Below, in pieces: positions 1-9,064 of a stretch of DNA of 61,013 nucleotides. This stretch comes from an uncultured Magnetospirillum sp. Its GTDB lineage: Bacteria > Pseudomonadota > Alphaproteobacteria > Rhodospirillales > Magnetospirillaceae. Position 1 is the stretch's first letter, and every line of letters starts with the position of its first letter. A program made the position numbers and the translations under genes. Under the pieces are notes generated by a model that made no database searches, was not told where the DNA came from, and saw nothing but the letters and a program-made list of their open reading frames with translations. The stretch spans positions 1-61,013 of the forward strand of contig NZ_CAINTR010000183.1 of assembly GCF_903853455.1 (NCBI RefSeq), read 5' to 3'.

Positions 1-1
1 C

Positions 2-205
2 AACCTGGGCAAGCTGGAAGCGGTCATCGTCAAGGCCGAGATCTTCCAGGCCAAGATCGGCCACCGCCCGAGCAAGCGGGAGCTGATCTCCGGCGTCCGC
101 GACATCCAGAACAACGCCATGGCGGAGTTCGTGCTGGAGGTAATGACACCCCTGCCGGGGGCCAATGACAACACCGGCCTGGCCGATGACAAGGCCGCCG
201 CATGA
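2..205 (+). CDS. Hypothetical protein, 5' end outside the window
   Basis: An open frame of 67 codons runs from the window edge to a TGA at 203-205. The visible C-terminal part is charged (for example KAEIFQAKIGHRPSKREL) and I recognise no family. The stop overlaps the ATG of the next gene (ATGA at 202-205), so the two are probably co-translated. Together with the next gene it sits on the outer side of the chemoreceptor truncation at about 605, so it probably belongs to an inserted element such as a prophage or plasmid-derived island. That origin is inferred from position only. Confidence 0.55.
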   Translation, partial: NLGKLEAVIVKAEIFQAKIGHRPSKRELISGVRDIQNNAMAEFVLEVMTPLPGANDNTGLADDKAAA

Positions 206-513
206 GTGCCCACGAACGGCTGGAGCGGGAGATGGCCATCGCCGAGGGCCGGGCTTGGTTGGTAGCCCGACCCAACGCTATCGCCCTGTGCTCTGCACTG
301 GCCCAGGTCGGGCACGTCCCGACCTGCGCGGCCGCCATGCTGGCTCCAGTGATGGATGCCGGGCATGCCCTGTGGGCGAGGATCGTCAGGGAAGTTACGG
401 CGGACCAACCCAGTACGGTGCTGGTGGAAATGTTCGGTCCGGCGTTGGAGGCCGGAAAAGCCTACAGCGAGGAGATCGGATGGGACGACGACACGGATGA
501 TATTCCGTTCTGA
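202..513 (+). CDS. Small hypothetical protein with SSB-like acidic C-terminus
   Basis: A 103-residue protein starting at an ATG that overlaps the stop of the upstream gene. The body is helical-looking and matches no family I know. There is no OB-fold pattern and no membrane segment. The last residues read WDDDTDDIPF, which closely resembles the conserved C-terminal tip of bacterial single-stranded DNA-binding protein (DDDIPF), the peptide that recruits RecO, RecG, PriA, exonuclease I and other partners. This suggests a phage or plasmid protein that docks on SSB partners, or a modified SSB remnant. The motif is seen directly; the role is inference. The gene lies in the accessory segment left of the broken chemoreceptor gene. 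Confidence 0.6.
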   Translation: MSAHERLEREMAIAEGRAWLVARPNAIALCSALAQVGHVPTCAAAMLAPVMDAGHALWARIVREVTADQPSTVLVEMFGPALEAGKAYSEEIGWDDDTDDIPF

Positions 514-571
514 TTCCCTTGCACTCGTGCGTTACCGTCGGAAATGACCTCGGAGAGGAATCAGGGAGACG

Positions 572-1840
572 TCACGCAAATTGGCGTTGTTTAATAGAAC
601 ACGACATGGTGGCGTTGAGCGCCAGCATGCGGGTCTGGCCGGCGATGTTCTGGATCATGTTGACGACGCTGCCGATGCGCGTCGCCGATTCGGTCAGACC
701 GGCCACCCGCAGGCTGGCGTCGTCGGCCCGCTGGCGCGCCGTGTCGGCCAGCCGCGAGGAATTGGCCACCTGGGCCAGGATCTCCCGCGAGGACGCCTCC
801 AGTTCGGCGGTGGCGCTGGCCACGGTCTGGACGTTGCCGGCGGTGGTCTCGACCGACTCGCTGACCTCCTGGGCGGCCTCGTGCAGCGACGCCGCCACCT
901 GCGACAGCTTGGTGGCGCCGTCGGTCAAACGATTGGTCTGGGACGAGATGTCGCCGACGGTTTCCTGGATCTCGCCCTCCAGCACCTCGGTCAGCGTCAG
1001 CATCTCGTCGCGCAGATATTTCTGGGCGCGGCGCTCCTCCTCCTGCTGGGCGACGACCAGACGCCGGTTCTCCAGGCCGTTGTCCTTGAACACCTGCAAC
1101 GCCGCCGCCATGGCGCCGATCTCGCCGCCAGCGTCCCGCTGCGGCACCATGACCGCATAATCGCCGTCGGCCAACTGGGTCATGGTGGCGGTGATGCGGT
1201 GCAGCGGTCCGACGACTTGGCGTGAGACCACTAGGCCGGTGACGGTGAAGCCGAACAGCAGGCCGGCGACCAGCACCACCAGGAAGGTGACCTGCTTGGC
1301 GCCGTAGGAACTGTCCACCAAAGCGCTCAGGCGGACCACCTCGGCCTCGTTGGCGGTGCCCAGCGCCTTGAGCTGGTCGTTGAGGGCACCGCGCACCTTG
1401 CGGTTGGCGTCGTTGTCGCCGAAGGCCCGTGCCTCGGGCAAGGAGGCCTCGCGCGACAGCCGCACCAGTTCGGTGCGAAAGCGGATGAACTCCTCCGTCG
1501 CCTTCTCGGCGTCGGCGAAGTGGCCACGTTCTTCCGGCGCCACTTGATCGCGCCACTCGGCCAGGGTCCGGCGCAGCTTGTCGAGGGTCTTGAGCAGGGG
1601 GGCGGCGAACTTCTCCGACTCCGCCCCGGTCGTCGCCATGTAGATGCCGCGCGAATCCATCACGATGGCGAAGACCAGGCCGTTGACCCGCTCGGCCAGC
1701 ACCGCGCTGCGGGCGGTGGCCTCCATGTCGGCCACGGTGCCGCGGTAGGAGCGCAGCGAAACCATGGCCAGGATGCCGACGACGACAGCCACCAGCGCGA
1801 GAATGGTCGTGGCCAGATAGATCTTGGACGCTAGACGCAC
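572..1840 (-). pseudogene. Methyl-accepting chemotaxis protein, 3'-truncated
   Basis: The product has an N-terminal membrane segment (about residues 7-28), a periplasmic ligand-binding helical region, a second membrane segment (about 188-210), a HAMP domain and the start of the cytoplasmic signalling coiled coil. The GTG start at 1838-1840 has a GGAGGGG ribosome site. The frame is normal up to LALNAT. At that point family members continue with IEAARAGE, the hairpin tip that binds CheA and CheW. Here the sequence switches to MSCSIKQRQFA and stops. The tip, the return helix and the C-terminal methylation region are missing, so the receptor should not signal. The break at about 605 coincides with the edge of the accessory segment on the left, pointing to an insertion or rearrangement. 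What is present is clearly an MCP. Confidence 0.9.
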
Positions 1841-1958
1841 TTAAGCCCCTCCACAGTTTCCCAAGCCATGCCTATGCCGGGACGGTGTATGGTGCCTTAG
1901 TTCTATGAATAAAGTATCGGCCGAACTTAAACCAAAGATGAACCACACTCCTGGGGCG

Positions 1959-2693
1959 TCATTGCTTCACTCCCAGCACCATGTAGTTGACGTCCAGATT
2001 CTCGGTCTCGCGCCAGGAATCGGTCAGCGGCGAATAGGCCATGCCGGCCATGCGCCGCACATCGACGTCGCAGCCGCGCAGCATGGCGGCGAATTCCGAC
2101 GGGCGGACGAATTTGTGCCAGTCATGGGTGCCCTTGGGCAGCCAGCGCAGGATGTATTCGGCCCCCACCACCGCCAGCGCCCAGCATTTGGCGGTGCGGT
2201 TGAGGGTGGCGCCGACGAAGAGTCCGCCCGGTTTCAGCCGTTGGGTGGCGTGGTCGAGGAAGACGGCGATGTCGGTGACGTGCTCGACCACCTCCATGCA
2301 CAGCACCACGTCGAAGGACAGGCTGGGGTCGAGGTTCTCGGGGGTGGAGACGCGGTAGTCGATGGCGAGGCCCGACTGCTCGGCATGCAAGGCGGCCACC
2401 GCGACGTTCTTGGCGCCGGCGTCGATGCCGGTGACGGCGAAGCCCATGCGGGCCAGCGGCTCGGACAGCAACCCGCCGCCGCAGCCCACATCCAGCAAGG
2501 TCAAGCCCTCGAACGGCCGCAGGAGCGACTCGTCGCGGCCGAAATGGGCGGCGAAGTGCCGGCGCATGAAGTCCAGCCGCACCGGGTTGAAGCGGTGCAG
2601 CGGCTTGAATTTGCCCAGCGGATCCCACCAGGCTTCGGCCATGGCGGTGAACCGGGCGACTTCCTCGGGCGATGCGGTGCCCCCTAACTCCAT
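1959..2693 (-). CDS. ubiG: Ubiquinone biosynthesis O-methyltransferase UbiG
   Basis: A 244-residue class I SAM-dependent methyltransferase, the usual UbiG length. It carries out both O-methylation steps of ubiquinone synthesis. Motif I is LLDVGCGGGLLSEPLA near residue 60, followed by the acidic post-I strand VTGIDAG. The N-terminal signature VARFTAMAEAWWDPLGKFKP and the motif GTHDWHKFVRPSE are typical of UbiG. The start at 2693 is chosen because AGGAG precedes it at good spacing and family alignment begins there; the open frame extends much further upstream only as antisense shadow of lysC. The gene is divergent from lysC, with 174 bases between them that must hold both promoters. In many alphaproteobacteria ubiG and lysC are neighbours in this arrangement. 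Confidence 0.95.
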   Translation of the reverse strand: MELGGTASPEEVARFTAMAEAWWDPLGKFKPLHRFNPVRLDFMRRHFAAHFGRDESLLRPFEGLTLLDVGCGGGLLSEPLARMGFAVTGIDAGAKNVAVAALHAEQSGLAIDYRVSTPENLDPSLSFDVVLCMEVVEHVTDIAVFLDHATQRLKPGGLFVGATLNRTAKCWALAVVGAEYILRWLPKGTHDWHKFVRPSEFAAMLRGCDVDVRRMAGMAYSPLTDSWRETENLDVNYMVLGVKQ

Positions 2694-2867
2694 GGAAAGC
2701 TCTCCTGTTGTCCCCCTCCCCGAACGGGGTGGGCCGCTCTTGCTTCCGAAACTGCGACAGAGTATGAATACGCGCCCTCCCGGCAGCAATCCGGGCATAC
2801 AATAGAATTCCAGAACCGACCGCAAGCGTCTGGAGCGACCAGGCGCTCGGTCCAAAAGGGTTTCCGC

Positions 2868-4088
2868 ATGGCTCGCATCGTTATGAAATTCGGCGGCACC
2901 TCCGTCGCCGACATCGAGCGGATCAAGAATGTCGCCAACCGCGTCAAGCGGGAGGTGGAGTCCGGCAACGAGGTGGCGGTGGTGGTTTCGGCCATGTCCG
3001 GCGTCACCAACCAACTGGTCGCCTGGTGCAACCAGATGGCGCCGCTGCATGACGCTCGTGAATATGACACCGTGGTCGCCACCGGCGAACAGGTGACCAC
3101 CGGCCTGCTGGCCATCGCGTTGCAGGAACTGGGCCTGTCGGCCCGGTCGTGGTGCGGCTGGCAGCTGCCCATCCATACCGACGGCGTCCACGGCAAGGCG
3201 CGCATCATGTCCATCGAAACCGCCGAGATGATCGAGCGCATGGGCAAGGGCGAAGTGGCGGTGGTGGCCGGTTTCCAGGGCCTTGGACCCGACCGGCGCA
3301 TCGCCACCTTGGGACGCGGCGGCTCGGACACCTCGGCGGTGGCGCTGGCTGCGGCCTTGAAAGCGGATCGCTGTGACATCTACACTGACGTGGACGGTGT
3401 CTACACCACCGACCCGCGGATTGTGACCAAGGCCAGGAAGCTCGACAAGATCACCTATGAAGAGATGCTGGAGCTGGCCTCGGTCGGTGCCAAGGTGCTT
3501 CAGACCCGGTCGGTCGAGATGGCCATGAAGCATCGGGTTCGCGTCCAGGTGCTGTCGAGTTTCGAGGACAAGCCCGGGACTCTCGTTTGCGATGAGGATG
3601 AGATCGTGGAAAAGGAACTGGTGAGCGGCATCGCCTACAGCCGCGACGAGGCAAAGGTCACCCTGGTGCGCGTGTCGGATCGGCCCGGCGTCGCCGCCGC
3701 CATCTTCGGACCGCTGGCCGAGGCCGCCGTCAACGTGGACATGATCGTCCAGAACGTGTCCGAGGACGGCAAGTCCACCGACCTGACCTTCACCGTCGGC
3801 AACGCCGACCTGGAGCGGGCCAAGAAGGTGCTGGAAGACCACCAGGGCGAGCTCGGCTACGCGAAGCTGATCTCCGACCCCAACGTGGTCAAGGTCTCGG
3901 TAATCGGCGTCGGCATGCGCAGCCATGCCGGCATCGCCCAGAAGATGTTCCAGACCTTGGCGTCCGAGGGTATCAACATCCAAGTGATTTCCACCTCCGA
4001 GATCAAGATCAGCGTCCTGATCGAGGAAAAGTACACCGAGTTGGCGCTTCGGGCCCTCCACACCGCCTACGGTCTCGACGCCGCCTGA
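2868..4088 (+). CDS. lysC: Aspartokinase
   Basis: A 406-residue monofunctional aspartate kinase, the first step of the lysine, threonine, methionine and diaminopimelate pathway. The N-terminal KFGGTSVAD is the kinase signature, and GRGGSDTSAVALAAAL with the following TDVDGVYTTDP are the substrate and nucleotide loops. Two ACT domains occupy about residues 265-406 (RVSDRPGVAAAIFGPLAEA and VSVIGVGMRSHAGIAQKMF) and are the lysine/threonine feedback site in this family. It heads a same-strand series with the nitronate monooxygenase-like gene (27-base gap) and ptsP. Two other diaminopimelate pathway genes, dapD and dapE, lie 12 kb downstream. Confidence 0.97.
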   Translation: MARIVMKFGGTSVADIERIKNVANRVKREVESGNEVAVVVSAMSGVTNQLVAWCNQMAPLHDAREYDTVVATGEQVTTGLLAIALQELGLSARSWCGWQLPIHTDGVHGKARIMSIETAEMIERMGKGEVAVVAGFQGLGPDRRIATLGRGGSDTSAVALAAALKADRCDIYTDVDGVYTTDPRIVTKARKLDKITYEEMLELASVGAKVLQTRSVEMAMKHRVRVQVLSSFEDKPGTLVCDEDEIVEKELVSGIAYSRDEAKVTLVRVSDRPGVAAAIFGPLAEAAVNVDMIVQNVSEDGKSTDLTFTVGNADLERAKKVLEDHQGELGYAKLISDPNVVKVSVIGVGMRSHAGIAQKMFQTLASEGINIQVISTSEIKISVLIEEKYTELALRALHTAYGLDAA

Positions 4089-4115
4089 CCGACGGACAAG
4101 GGATCAGGGAATTTC

Positions 4116-5156
4116 ATGGACAAGGCCAGACAACGGCTCGAACATCTGTGGCAGCGCGGGCGCGAGTTCCTCGGCACCGAATACGCCATCATGGGCGGCG
4201 CGATGTCGTGGATATCGGAGCGCAACCTGGTCGCCGCCATTTCCAATGGCGGCGGCTTCGGTGTGCTGGCCTGCGGCTCCATGCCGCCGGAACTGCTGGC
4301 CGAGGAGATCCGCGCCACCCAGGAGCGGACCCTCAAGCCGTTCGGCGTCAACCTGATCACCATGCACCCCCAGCTCGAGACCCTGATCGAGCTGTGCGGC
4401 GAGATGCAGGTGGGCCACATCGTGCTGGCCGGCGGACTGCCCGGCAGCGCCGCGATCAAGCAGGCCAAGGACACCGGCGCCAAGGTGATCTGCTTCGCCC
4501 CCGCCCTGGTGGCGGCCAGGAAGCTGCTGCGCTCCGGGGCCGACGCCCTGGTGATCGAGGGCGCCGAGGCCGGCGGCCATATCGGCCCGGTCTCGACCAG
4601 CGTGCTGGCCCAGGAAATCCTGCCGGTGATCGACGCGGTGCCGGTGTTCGTGGCCGGCGGCATCGGCCGCGGCGAGGCGGTGGTGTCCTATCTGGAGATG
4701 GGGGCGGCCGGCTGCCAGCTCGGCACCCGCTTCGTTTGCGCCACCGAGTGCATCGCCCATCCCGAGTTCAAGAAGGCGTTCATCCGCGCCGCCGCCCGCG
4801 ACGCCATGCCCAGCGTCCAGGTCGATCCGCAGTTCCCGGTGATCCCGGTGCGCGCGCTGGGCAACAACGCCACCAAGCGGTTCACCCTGTTTCAGTTGGA
4901 CATCGTCGCCCGCTTCAAGGCCGGTGAGATCGACCAGAAGGAAGCCCAGCTCCGGATCGAGCATTTCTGGGCAGGAGCGTTGAAGAAAGCCGTCATCGAC
5001 GGAGATGTCGAAAACGGGTCCCTCATGGCCGGCCAAAGCGTCGGCATGGTATCGCGCGAGCAGCCGACGGCGGACATCCTCCAGGAGTTGGTGGATCAGG
5101 CCCTGGCCGCCCTGGACGCCAGGGAAGGACCGGTTTCGACGCGAGTCCAATGCTGA
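4116..5156 (+). CDS. Nitronate monooxygenase-like flavin oxidoreductase
   Basis: A 346-residue TIM-barrel flavoprotein of the nitronate monooxygenase / 2-nitropropane dioxygenase / FabK superfamily. Family hallmarks are GGAMSWISERNLVAAISNGG near the start, the glycine-rich FMN-phosphate loops around EGAEAGGHIG, VFVAGGIGRG, and the strand ending in GCQLGTRFVCATE. Members oxidise nitronates or act as enoyl-ACP reductases; the substrate here cannot be read from sequence. The gene is tightly placed between lysC and ptsP and its stop overlaps the ptsP start by seven bases, so it is probably transcribed with both. No functional link to lysine synthesis is evident. Confidence 0.85.
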   Translation: MDKARQRLEHLWQRGREFLGTEYAIMGGAMSWISERNLVAAISNGGGFGVLACGSMPPELLAEEIRATQERTLKPFGVNLITMHPQLETLIELCGEMQVGHIVLAGGLPGSAAIKQAKDTGAKVICFAPALVAARKLLRSGADALVIEGAEAGGHIGPVSTSVLAQEILPVIDAVPVFVAGGIGRGEAVVSYLEMGAAGCQLGTRFVCATECIAHPEFKKAFIRAAARDAMPSVQVDPQFPVIPVRALGNNATKRFTLFQLDIVARFKAGEIDQKEAQLRIEHFWAGALKKAVIDGDVENGSLMAGQSVGMVSREQPTADILQELVDQALAALDAREGPVSTRVQC

Positions 5157-7417
5157 CGGCCGGAACCACCTCGGTTTCCAGGCGGTTGCTGGGGCGTCTG
5201 CGCGACGTGATGGCCGGTGGCGGCTCGGCGCAGGAACGCCTGGACAAGGTGGTGACCCTGATCGCCGCCGACATGGTGGCGGAAGTCTGCTCCTGCTACG
5301 TCATGCGCGCCGGCGAGGTGCTGGAGCTGTTCTCCACCGAAGGCCTGCGCCACGACGCCGTCCACCAGACCCGCCTGCGGGTCGGCGAAGGCCTGGTCGG
5401 CGACATCGCCGCCCATGCAAGGCCGCTGGCCCTGGCCGACGCCCAGGCCCATCCCAATTTCGCCTACCGGCCCGAAACCGGCGAAGAGATTTTCCATTCG
5501 CTGATGGGCGTGCCCATCATCCGGGGCTCGCGGGTGGTCGGCGTCCTGGTGGTGCAGAACCGCACCATGCGCCACTACACCGACGAGGAGATCGAAACCC
5601 TCGAGACCGTGGCCATGGTGCTGGCCGAGCTGGTGGCGTCGGGCGAACTGGTCGACCGCGCCGAGCTGGTGCCGGTGGACGGCAACGCGCTGCTGCCGCT
5701 GCGTCTGGAAGGCGTCCGGCTCAACGGCGGCGTCGGCATCGGCGTCGCGGTGCTGCACAACCCGCGCATCGTCATCCGCCGCCTGGTGGCCGAAGACCCC
5801 GACGTGGAGCTGGAACGTCTCAAGACGGCGCTGGCCGGTATCAAGACGGCGCTGGAGGAATTGTTCTCGCGGCCGGAAATGCGCGACGGCGAGCACCGCG
5901 ACGTGCTCGAGACCTACCGCATGTTCACCGAGGACAAGGGCTGGATCAACCGCATCAGCGAGGCCATCCGCACCGGCCTGACCGCCGAGGCGGCGGTCCA
6001 GAAGGTCCACGACGACACCCGCGCCCGCATGAATCAGATCACCGATCCCTACTTGCGCGAGCGCATGCACGATTTCGAGGATCTGGCCAACCGCCTGCTT
6101 CAGTATCTGTCCAGCGGCAACGAGGACAGCCCGCGCGGCGAACTGCCCGAGAATTCCATCCTGATCGGCCGCAACATGGGGCCGATGGAGCTGTTCGACT
6201 ACGATCCCAAGCGCCTGCGCGGCCTGGTGCTGGAGGAAGGCTCCGCCACCGCCCATGTGGCCATCGTCGCCCGTGCCCTGGACATCCCGGTGGTCGGCCG
6301 GGTCAAGGACGTGCTGGACAAGATCGAACCGCTCGACCCCGTCATCTGCGACGGCGACAATGGGCAGGTCTTCATCCGGCCGCCGGACGACATCCGCGAA
6401 AGCTTCATCGAGGCGGTGGGCCAGCGGGAATTGCGCATGGCGGTCTACGCCCGGTTGCGCGACCTGCCGGCGGTGACCCGCGAAGGCGTCCGCATCGGCA
6501 TCCACATGAATGCCGGCCTGCTGCTGGACCTTCAGCATCTGCACGAATCAGGCTCCGACGGCATCGGGCTCTATCGCACCGAACTGCCGTTCATGGCGCG
6601 CTCCTCGCTGCCCGACGTGGCGGCCCAGACCCTGCTGTACCGCAAGATTCTCGATCAGGCCGAGGGCAAGCCGGTGGTGTTCCGCACCCTCGACGTGGGC
6701 GGCGACAAGGTGCTGCCCTACTGGAATCCCTACGAGGAGGACAATCCGGCGTTGGGCTGGCGGTCGATCCGTATCACGCTGGACCGCCCGGCGGTGATGC
6801 GCCATCAGTTGCGCGCCTTGCTGCGCGCCGCGGCCGGGCGCGAACTGGCGGTGATGTTCCCCATGATCGCCGAGGTGGCGGAGCTGGTTCAGGCCCGGCG
6901 CATCCTCGACATCGAAATCGAGCACGAGCGGCAGAGCGGCACTCCGCTGCCGACCACGATAAAGGTCGGCACCATGCTGGAAGTGCCTGCCCTGGCGTTG
7001 CAGTTGGACGCCCTGCTGCCGCTGGTGGACTTCGTCTCCATCGGCACCAACGACCTGATGCAGTTCCTGTTCGCGGTCGACCGCGGCAATCCCCGCATCG
7101 CCGAGCGCTACGACCCGCTGGCCCCGACCATGATCCGCTTCATGCGCTATGTGGGCGCCAAGTGCCGCGAGCATGACGTGCCGCTGTCGGTATGCGGCGA
7201 GATGGCGGGACGGCCGCTGGAGGCCATGGCGCTGATCGGCGTCGGCATCCGCCATCTGTCGGTGTCGTCGCCCTCCATCGGCCCGGTCAAGACCATGGTT
7301 CGCAGCCTGGAGATCTCGTCGCTGGAATCCTACATGGAAACCCTGATGGACTCGCCCGACCACAGCCTGCGCAGCAAGTTGAAGAGTTTCGCCATCGACC
7401 GTGGCGTCGTCCTGTGA
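5150..7417 (+). CDS. ptsP: PEP-protein phosphotransferase, nitrogen-PTS enzyme I
   Basis: A 755-residue EI-Ntr protein. An N-terminal GAF domain (about residues 20-165) is followed by the PEP-utilising N-domain, the phosphohistidine domain with EGSATAHVAIVARAL (the His in TAHVAI is the phosphorylated residue), and the C-terminal PEP-binding barrel with GIGLYRTELPFM, DVGGDKVLPYWN and FVSIGTNDLMQFLFAVDRGN. It passes phosphate from PEP to NPr and EIIA-Ntr, a regulatory chain linked to nitrogen and carbon status in alphaproteobacteria. The GAF domain separates it from sugar-type enzyme I. The ATG overlaps the end of the upstream gene by seven bases. Length and domain order are normal. Confidence 0.96.
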   Translation: MLTAGTTSVSRRLLGRLRDVMAGGGSAQERLDKVVTLIAADMVAEVCSCYVMRAGEVLELFSTEGLRHDAVHQTRLRVGEGLVGDIAAHARPLALADAQAHPNFAYRPETGEEIFHSLMGVPIIRGSRVVGVLVVQNRTMRHYTDEEIETLETVAMVLAELVASGELVDRAELVPVDGNALLPLRLEGVRLNGGVGIGVAVLHNPRIVIRRLVAEDPDVELERLKTALAGIKTALEELFSRPEMRDGEHRDVLETYRMFTEDKGWINRISEAIRTGLTAEAAVQKVHDDTRARMNQITDPYLRERMHDFEDLANRLLQYLSSGNEDSPRGELPENSILIGRNMGPMELFDYDPKRLRGLVLEEGSATAHVAIVARALDIPVVGRVKDVLDKIEPLDPVICDGDNGQVFIRPPDDIRESFIEAVGQRELRMAVYARLRDLPAVTREGVRIGIHMNAGLLLDLQHLHESGSDGIGLYRTELPFMARSSLPDVAAQTLLYRKILDQAEGKPVVFRTLDVGGDKVLPYWNPYEEDNPALGWRSIRITLDRPAVMRHQLRALLRAAAGRELAVMFPMIAEVAELVQARRILDIEIEHERQSGTPLPTTIKVGTMLEVPALALQLDALLPLVDFVSIGTNDLMQFLFAVDRGNPRIAERYDPLAPTMIRFMRYVGAKCREHDVPLSVCGEMAGRPLEAMALIGVGIRHLSVSSPSIGPVKTMVRSLEISSLESYMETLMDSPDHSLRSKLKSFAIDRGVVL

Positions 7418-7517
7418 CGCAACCCTGGCCGGGGTTGTTGCCAGGGACCCGTAGGATTTGATACACAGATACCGCTTCCCCTGGGGCAACCCGGTTTGAT
7501 GGAAAGGTTCACTCGCC

Positions 7518-8888
7518 GTGGAAACCCCCGTTCCTGACAATCCGCCCGAGATTCCGGCCGTTCCGGTCGAGTCCGCTCCGGTCGCCGTGCCCGAGCCGCC
7601 GGTCGAGGCTGTCCCTGCCGCCACGCCTGAACCGCCCATCGAGGCTGCCCCTGCCGCCACGCCTGGACCCGTCGCCGTACCCGAGCCGGCGACGCCCGCC
7701 GTTTCCATGTTCGGCGTCGGCCCGACGCTGCGCGCCGCTCGCGAGAAAATGGGCAAATCCCTGGCCGAGTGCTCCAAGCAGCTGCGGATCCGTCAGCCCT
7801 TCCTGGAAGCGCTGGAGGACGGCCGTCATGGCGACTTGCCCGGTGGAACCTATGCCGCCGGCTTCCTGCGCACCTATTCCGAATATCTCGGCCTCGATGG
7901 CGAGGAACTGGTCCGCCGCTTCCGCGACGAAGGCGCCGGGGGCTTCACCGCCCGTGCCGAGCTGTCGTTTCCGTCGCCAGTCTCCGAGGGTCGCTTTCCC
8001 GGCGGCGCGGTGATTTTCCTTGGCGTGCTGCTGGCCGCCGTCGCCTATGGCGGCTGGTACATGCTATCGTCGCGGGAGTCCAAGGTGGCGGAGATGGTAC
8101 CGCCGCTGCCGGATCGCCTGTCGACCATCCTCAGCCGGCAGGCGGCTCTGACCGGCGACGCCAAGGCGCCGTCGTCCGCCGGGGCGCCCGAGGACGTCAA
8201 GCCGCCCGAGGACCAGGGCAAGGTCAAGGAGGACGTGGTCCCTCCCGTCGAGGTCGAAGACGACAAGTCTCCGACTTCCCCGCCGGTGGCGGCTCCGTCC
8301 GCCCAACCCGCCGCCGCACTGCCCCCCCCCGCACCACCCATGATCGCTCCGGTGGAGCAGACCTCGGTTGCTCCCCCGAAGGCGGAACCCGCCAAGGTCG
8401 AACCGCCCAAGGTGGAGGTTGCCAAGGTCGCCCCCCCGAAGGCCGAGCCCCCGAAGGCAGAGTCCACGAAAGTCGAACCTCCCAAGGCTGACGTCGCCAA
8501 GGTCGAAGCCCCAAAGGCTGAGCCTCCGAAGGTCGAGCCCGCGAAAGCCGAACCTCCGAAGGTAGAAGCCCCCAAGGCTGACGCCGGCGCGGGCGACAGC
8601 AAGGTCTTCGGCACGGAATACGCAGATTCCCGCGTGGTGCTGAAGGCCAACAGCGACGATTGCTGGGTCCAGGTGCGCGAGATGGACGGTTCGCTGCTGC
8701 TGTCGCGGCTGCTGCGGCGCGGCGACAGCTACCGCGTTCCCAACCGGCCGGGCCTCAGCCTGATGGTGGGCAACGCCGGGTCGCTGGAGGTTTCCGTCGA
8801 TGGACGCAGAACCCCCGCGCTGGGCGCCGTCGGTCAGGTTCGGCGCGACATCCGCCTCGACCCCGACAAGCTGATGACGGGGGGCTGA
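7518..8888 (+). CDS. RodZ-like helix-turn-helix membrane protein
   Basis: A 456-residue single-pass protein starting at GTG. Residues about 1-65 are rich in Pro, Ala and Val. A RodZ-type HTH domain follows (VGPTLRAAREKMGKSLAECS through GGTYAAGFLRTYSEYLGLD), then a transmembrane helix near 155-178 (VIFLGVLLAAVAYGG). Next comes a long low-complexity linker with many PPKVE / PAKAE repeats (positions 8376-8585), and finally a C-terminal DUF4115 beta domain (VVLKANSDDCWVQVRE). This order matches RodZ, which links MreB filaments to the cell-wall elongation machinery, although linker and N-terminus are longer than in E. coli. It lies upstream of ispG, a pairing common in proteobacteria. Assignment to the family is firm; true RodZ function is inferred. 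Confidence 0.8.
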   Translation: METPVPDNPPEIPAVPVESAPVAVPEPPVEAVPAATPEPPIEAAPAATPGPVAVPEPATPAVSMFGVGPTLRAAREKMGKSLAECSKQLRIRQPFLEALEDGRHGDLPGGTYAAGFLRTYSEYLGLDGEELVRRFRDEGAGGFTARAELSFPSPVSEGRFPGGAVIFLGVLLAAVAYGGWYMLSSRESKVAEMVPPLPDRLSTILSRQAALTGDAKAPSSAGAPEDVKPPEDQGKVKEDVVPPVEVEDDKSPTSPPVAAPSAQPAAALPPPAPPMIAPVEQTSVAPPKAEPAKVEPPKVEVAKVAPPKAEPPKAESTKVEPPKADVAKVEAPKAEPPKVEPAKAEPPKVEAPKADAGAGDSKVFGTEYADSRVVLKANSDDCWVQVREMDGSLLLSRLLRRGDSYRVPNRPGLSLMVGNAGSLEVSVDGRRTPALGAVGQVRRDIRLDPDKLMTGG

Positions 8889-8968
8889 GTCGGGTCGTCA
8901 TCCGGCGTGTTCCGCCCGGAACGACATCGACCCTTGCGCCCCGCGAATAGCCCCAAACAGGTTGTTGC

Positions 8969-8998
8969 TTTCGGATCGGTCCTCACTTGCGCTATAAC
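8969..8998 (+). promoter_or_regulatory. Possible sigma-70 promoter for ispG
   Basis: TATAAC at 8993-8998 is a good -10 hexamer. TTTCGG at 8969-8974 is a weak -35 with an 18-base spacer. It lies about 67 bases before the ispG ATG in the 176-base gap after the RodZ-like gene, where the sequence is less GC-rich than its surroundings. The -10 is convincing and the -35 is not. Confidence 0.35.
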
Positions 8999-9064
8999 CC
9001 CCTCGCTCTGGCCGGCGTGCGTGCCGGCCTTGAGCGAACTGCACCTGTCAGCGAGAGCGATCCC

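Noticed and set aside
1959-4061. A 700-codon minus-strand frame with a long extension before UbiG
   Set aside because: The extension is antisense to lysC and has no similarity; the ribosome site at 2693 fixes the UbiG start.
5005-7176. A 723-codon plus-strand frame inside ptsP
   Set aside because: It is the +1 shadow of ptsP, an Arg/Gly/Pro-rich product without domains.
7421-7445. A small GC hairpin after ptsP (CAACCC...GGGTTG) as a terminator
   Set aside because: The stem is short, there is no T run, and the RodZ-like gene follows closely; too weak to list.
8376-8585. Direct repeats of about 24 bases in the RodZ-like gene
   Set aside because: They encode PPKVE/PAKAE linker repeats in frame; a protein low-complexity region, not a DNA element.
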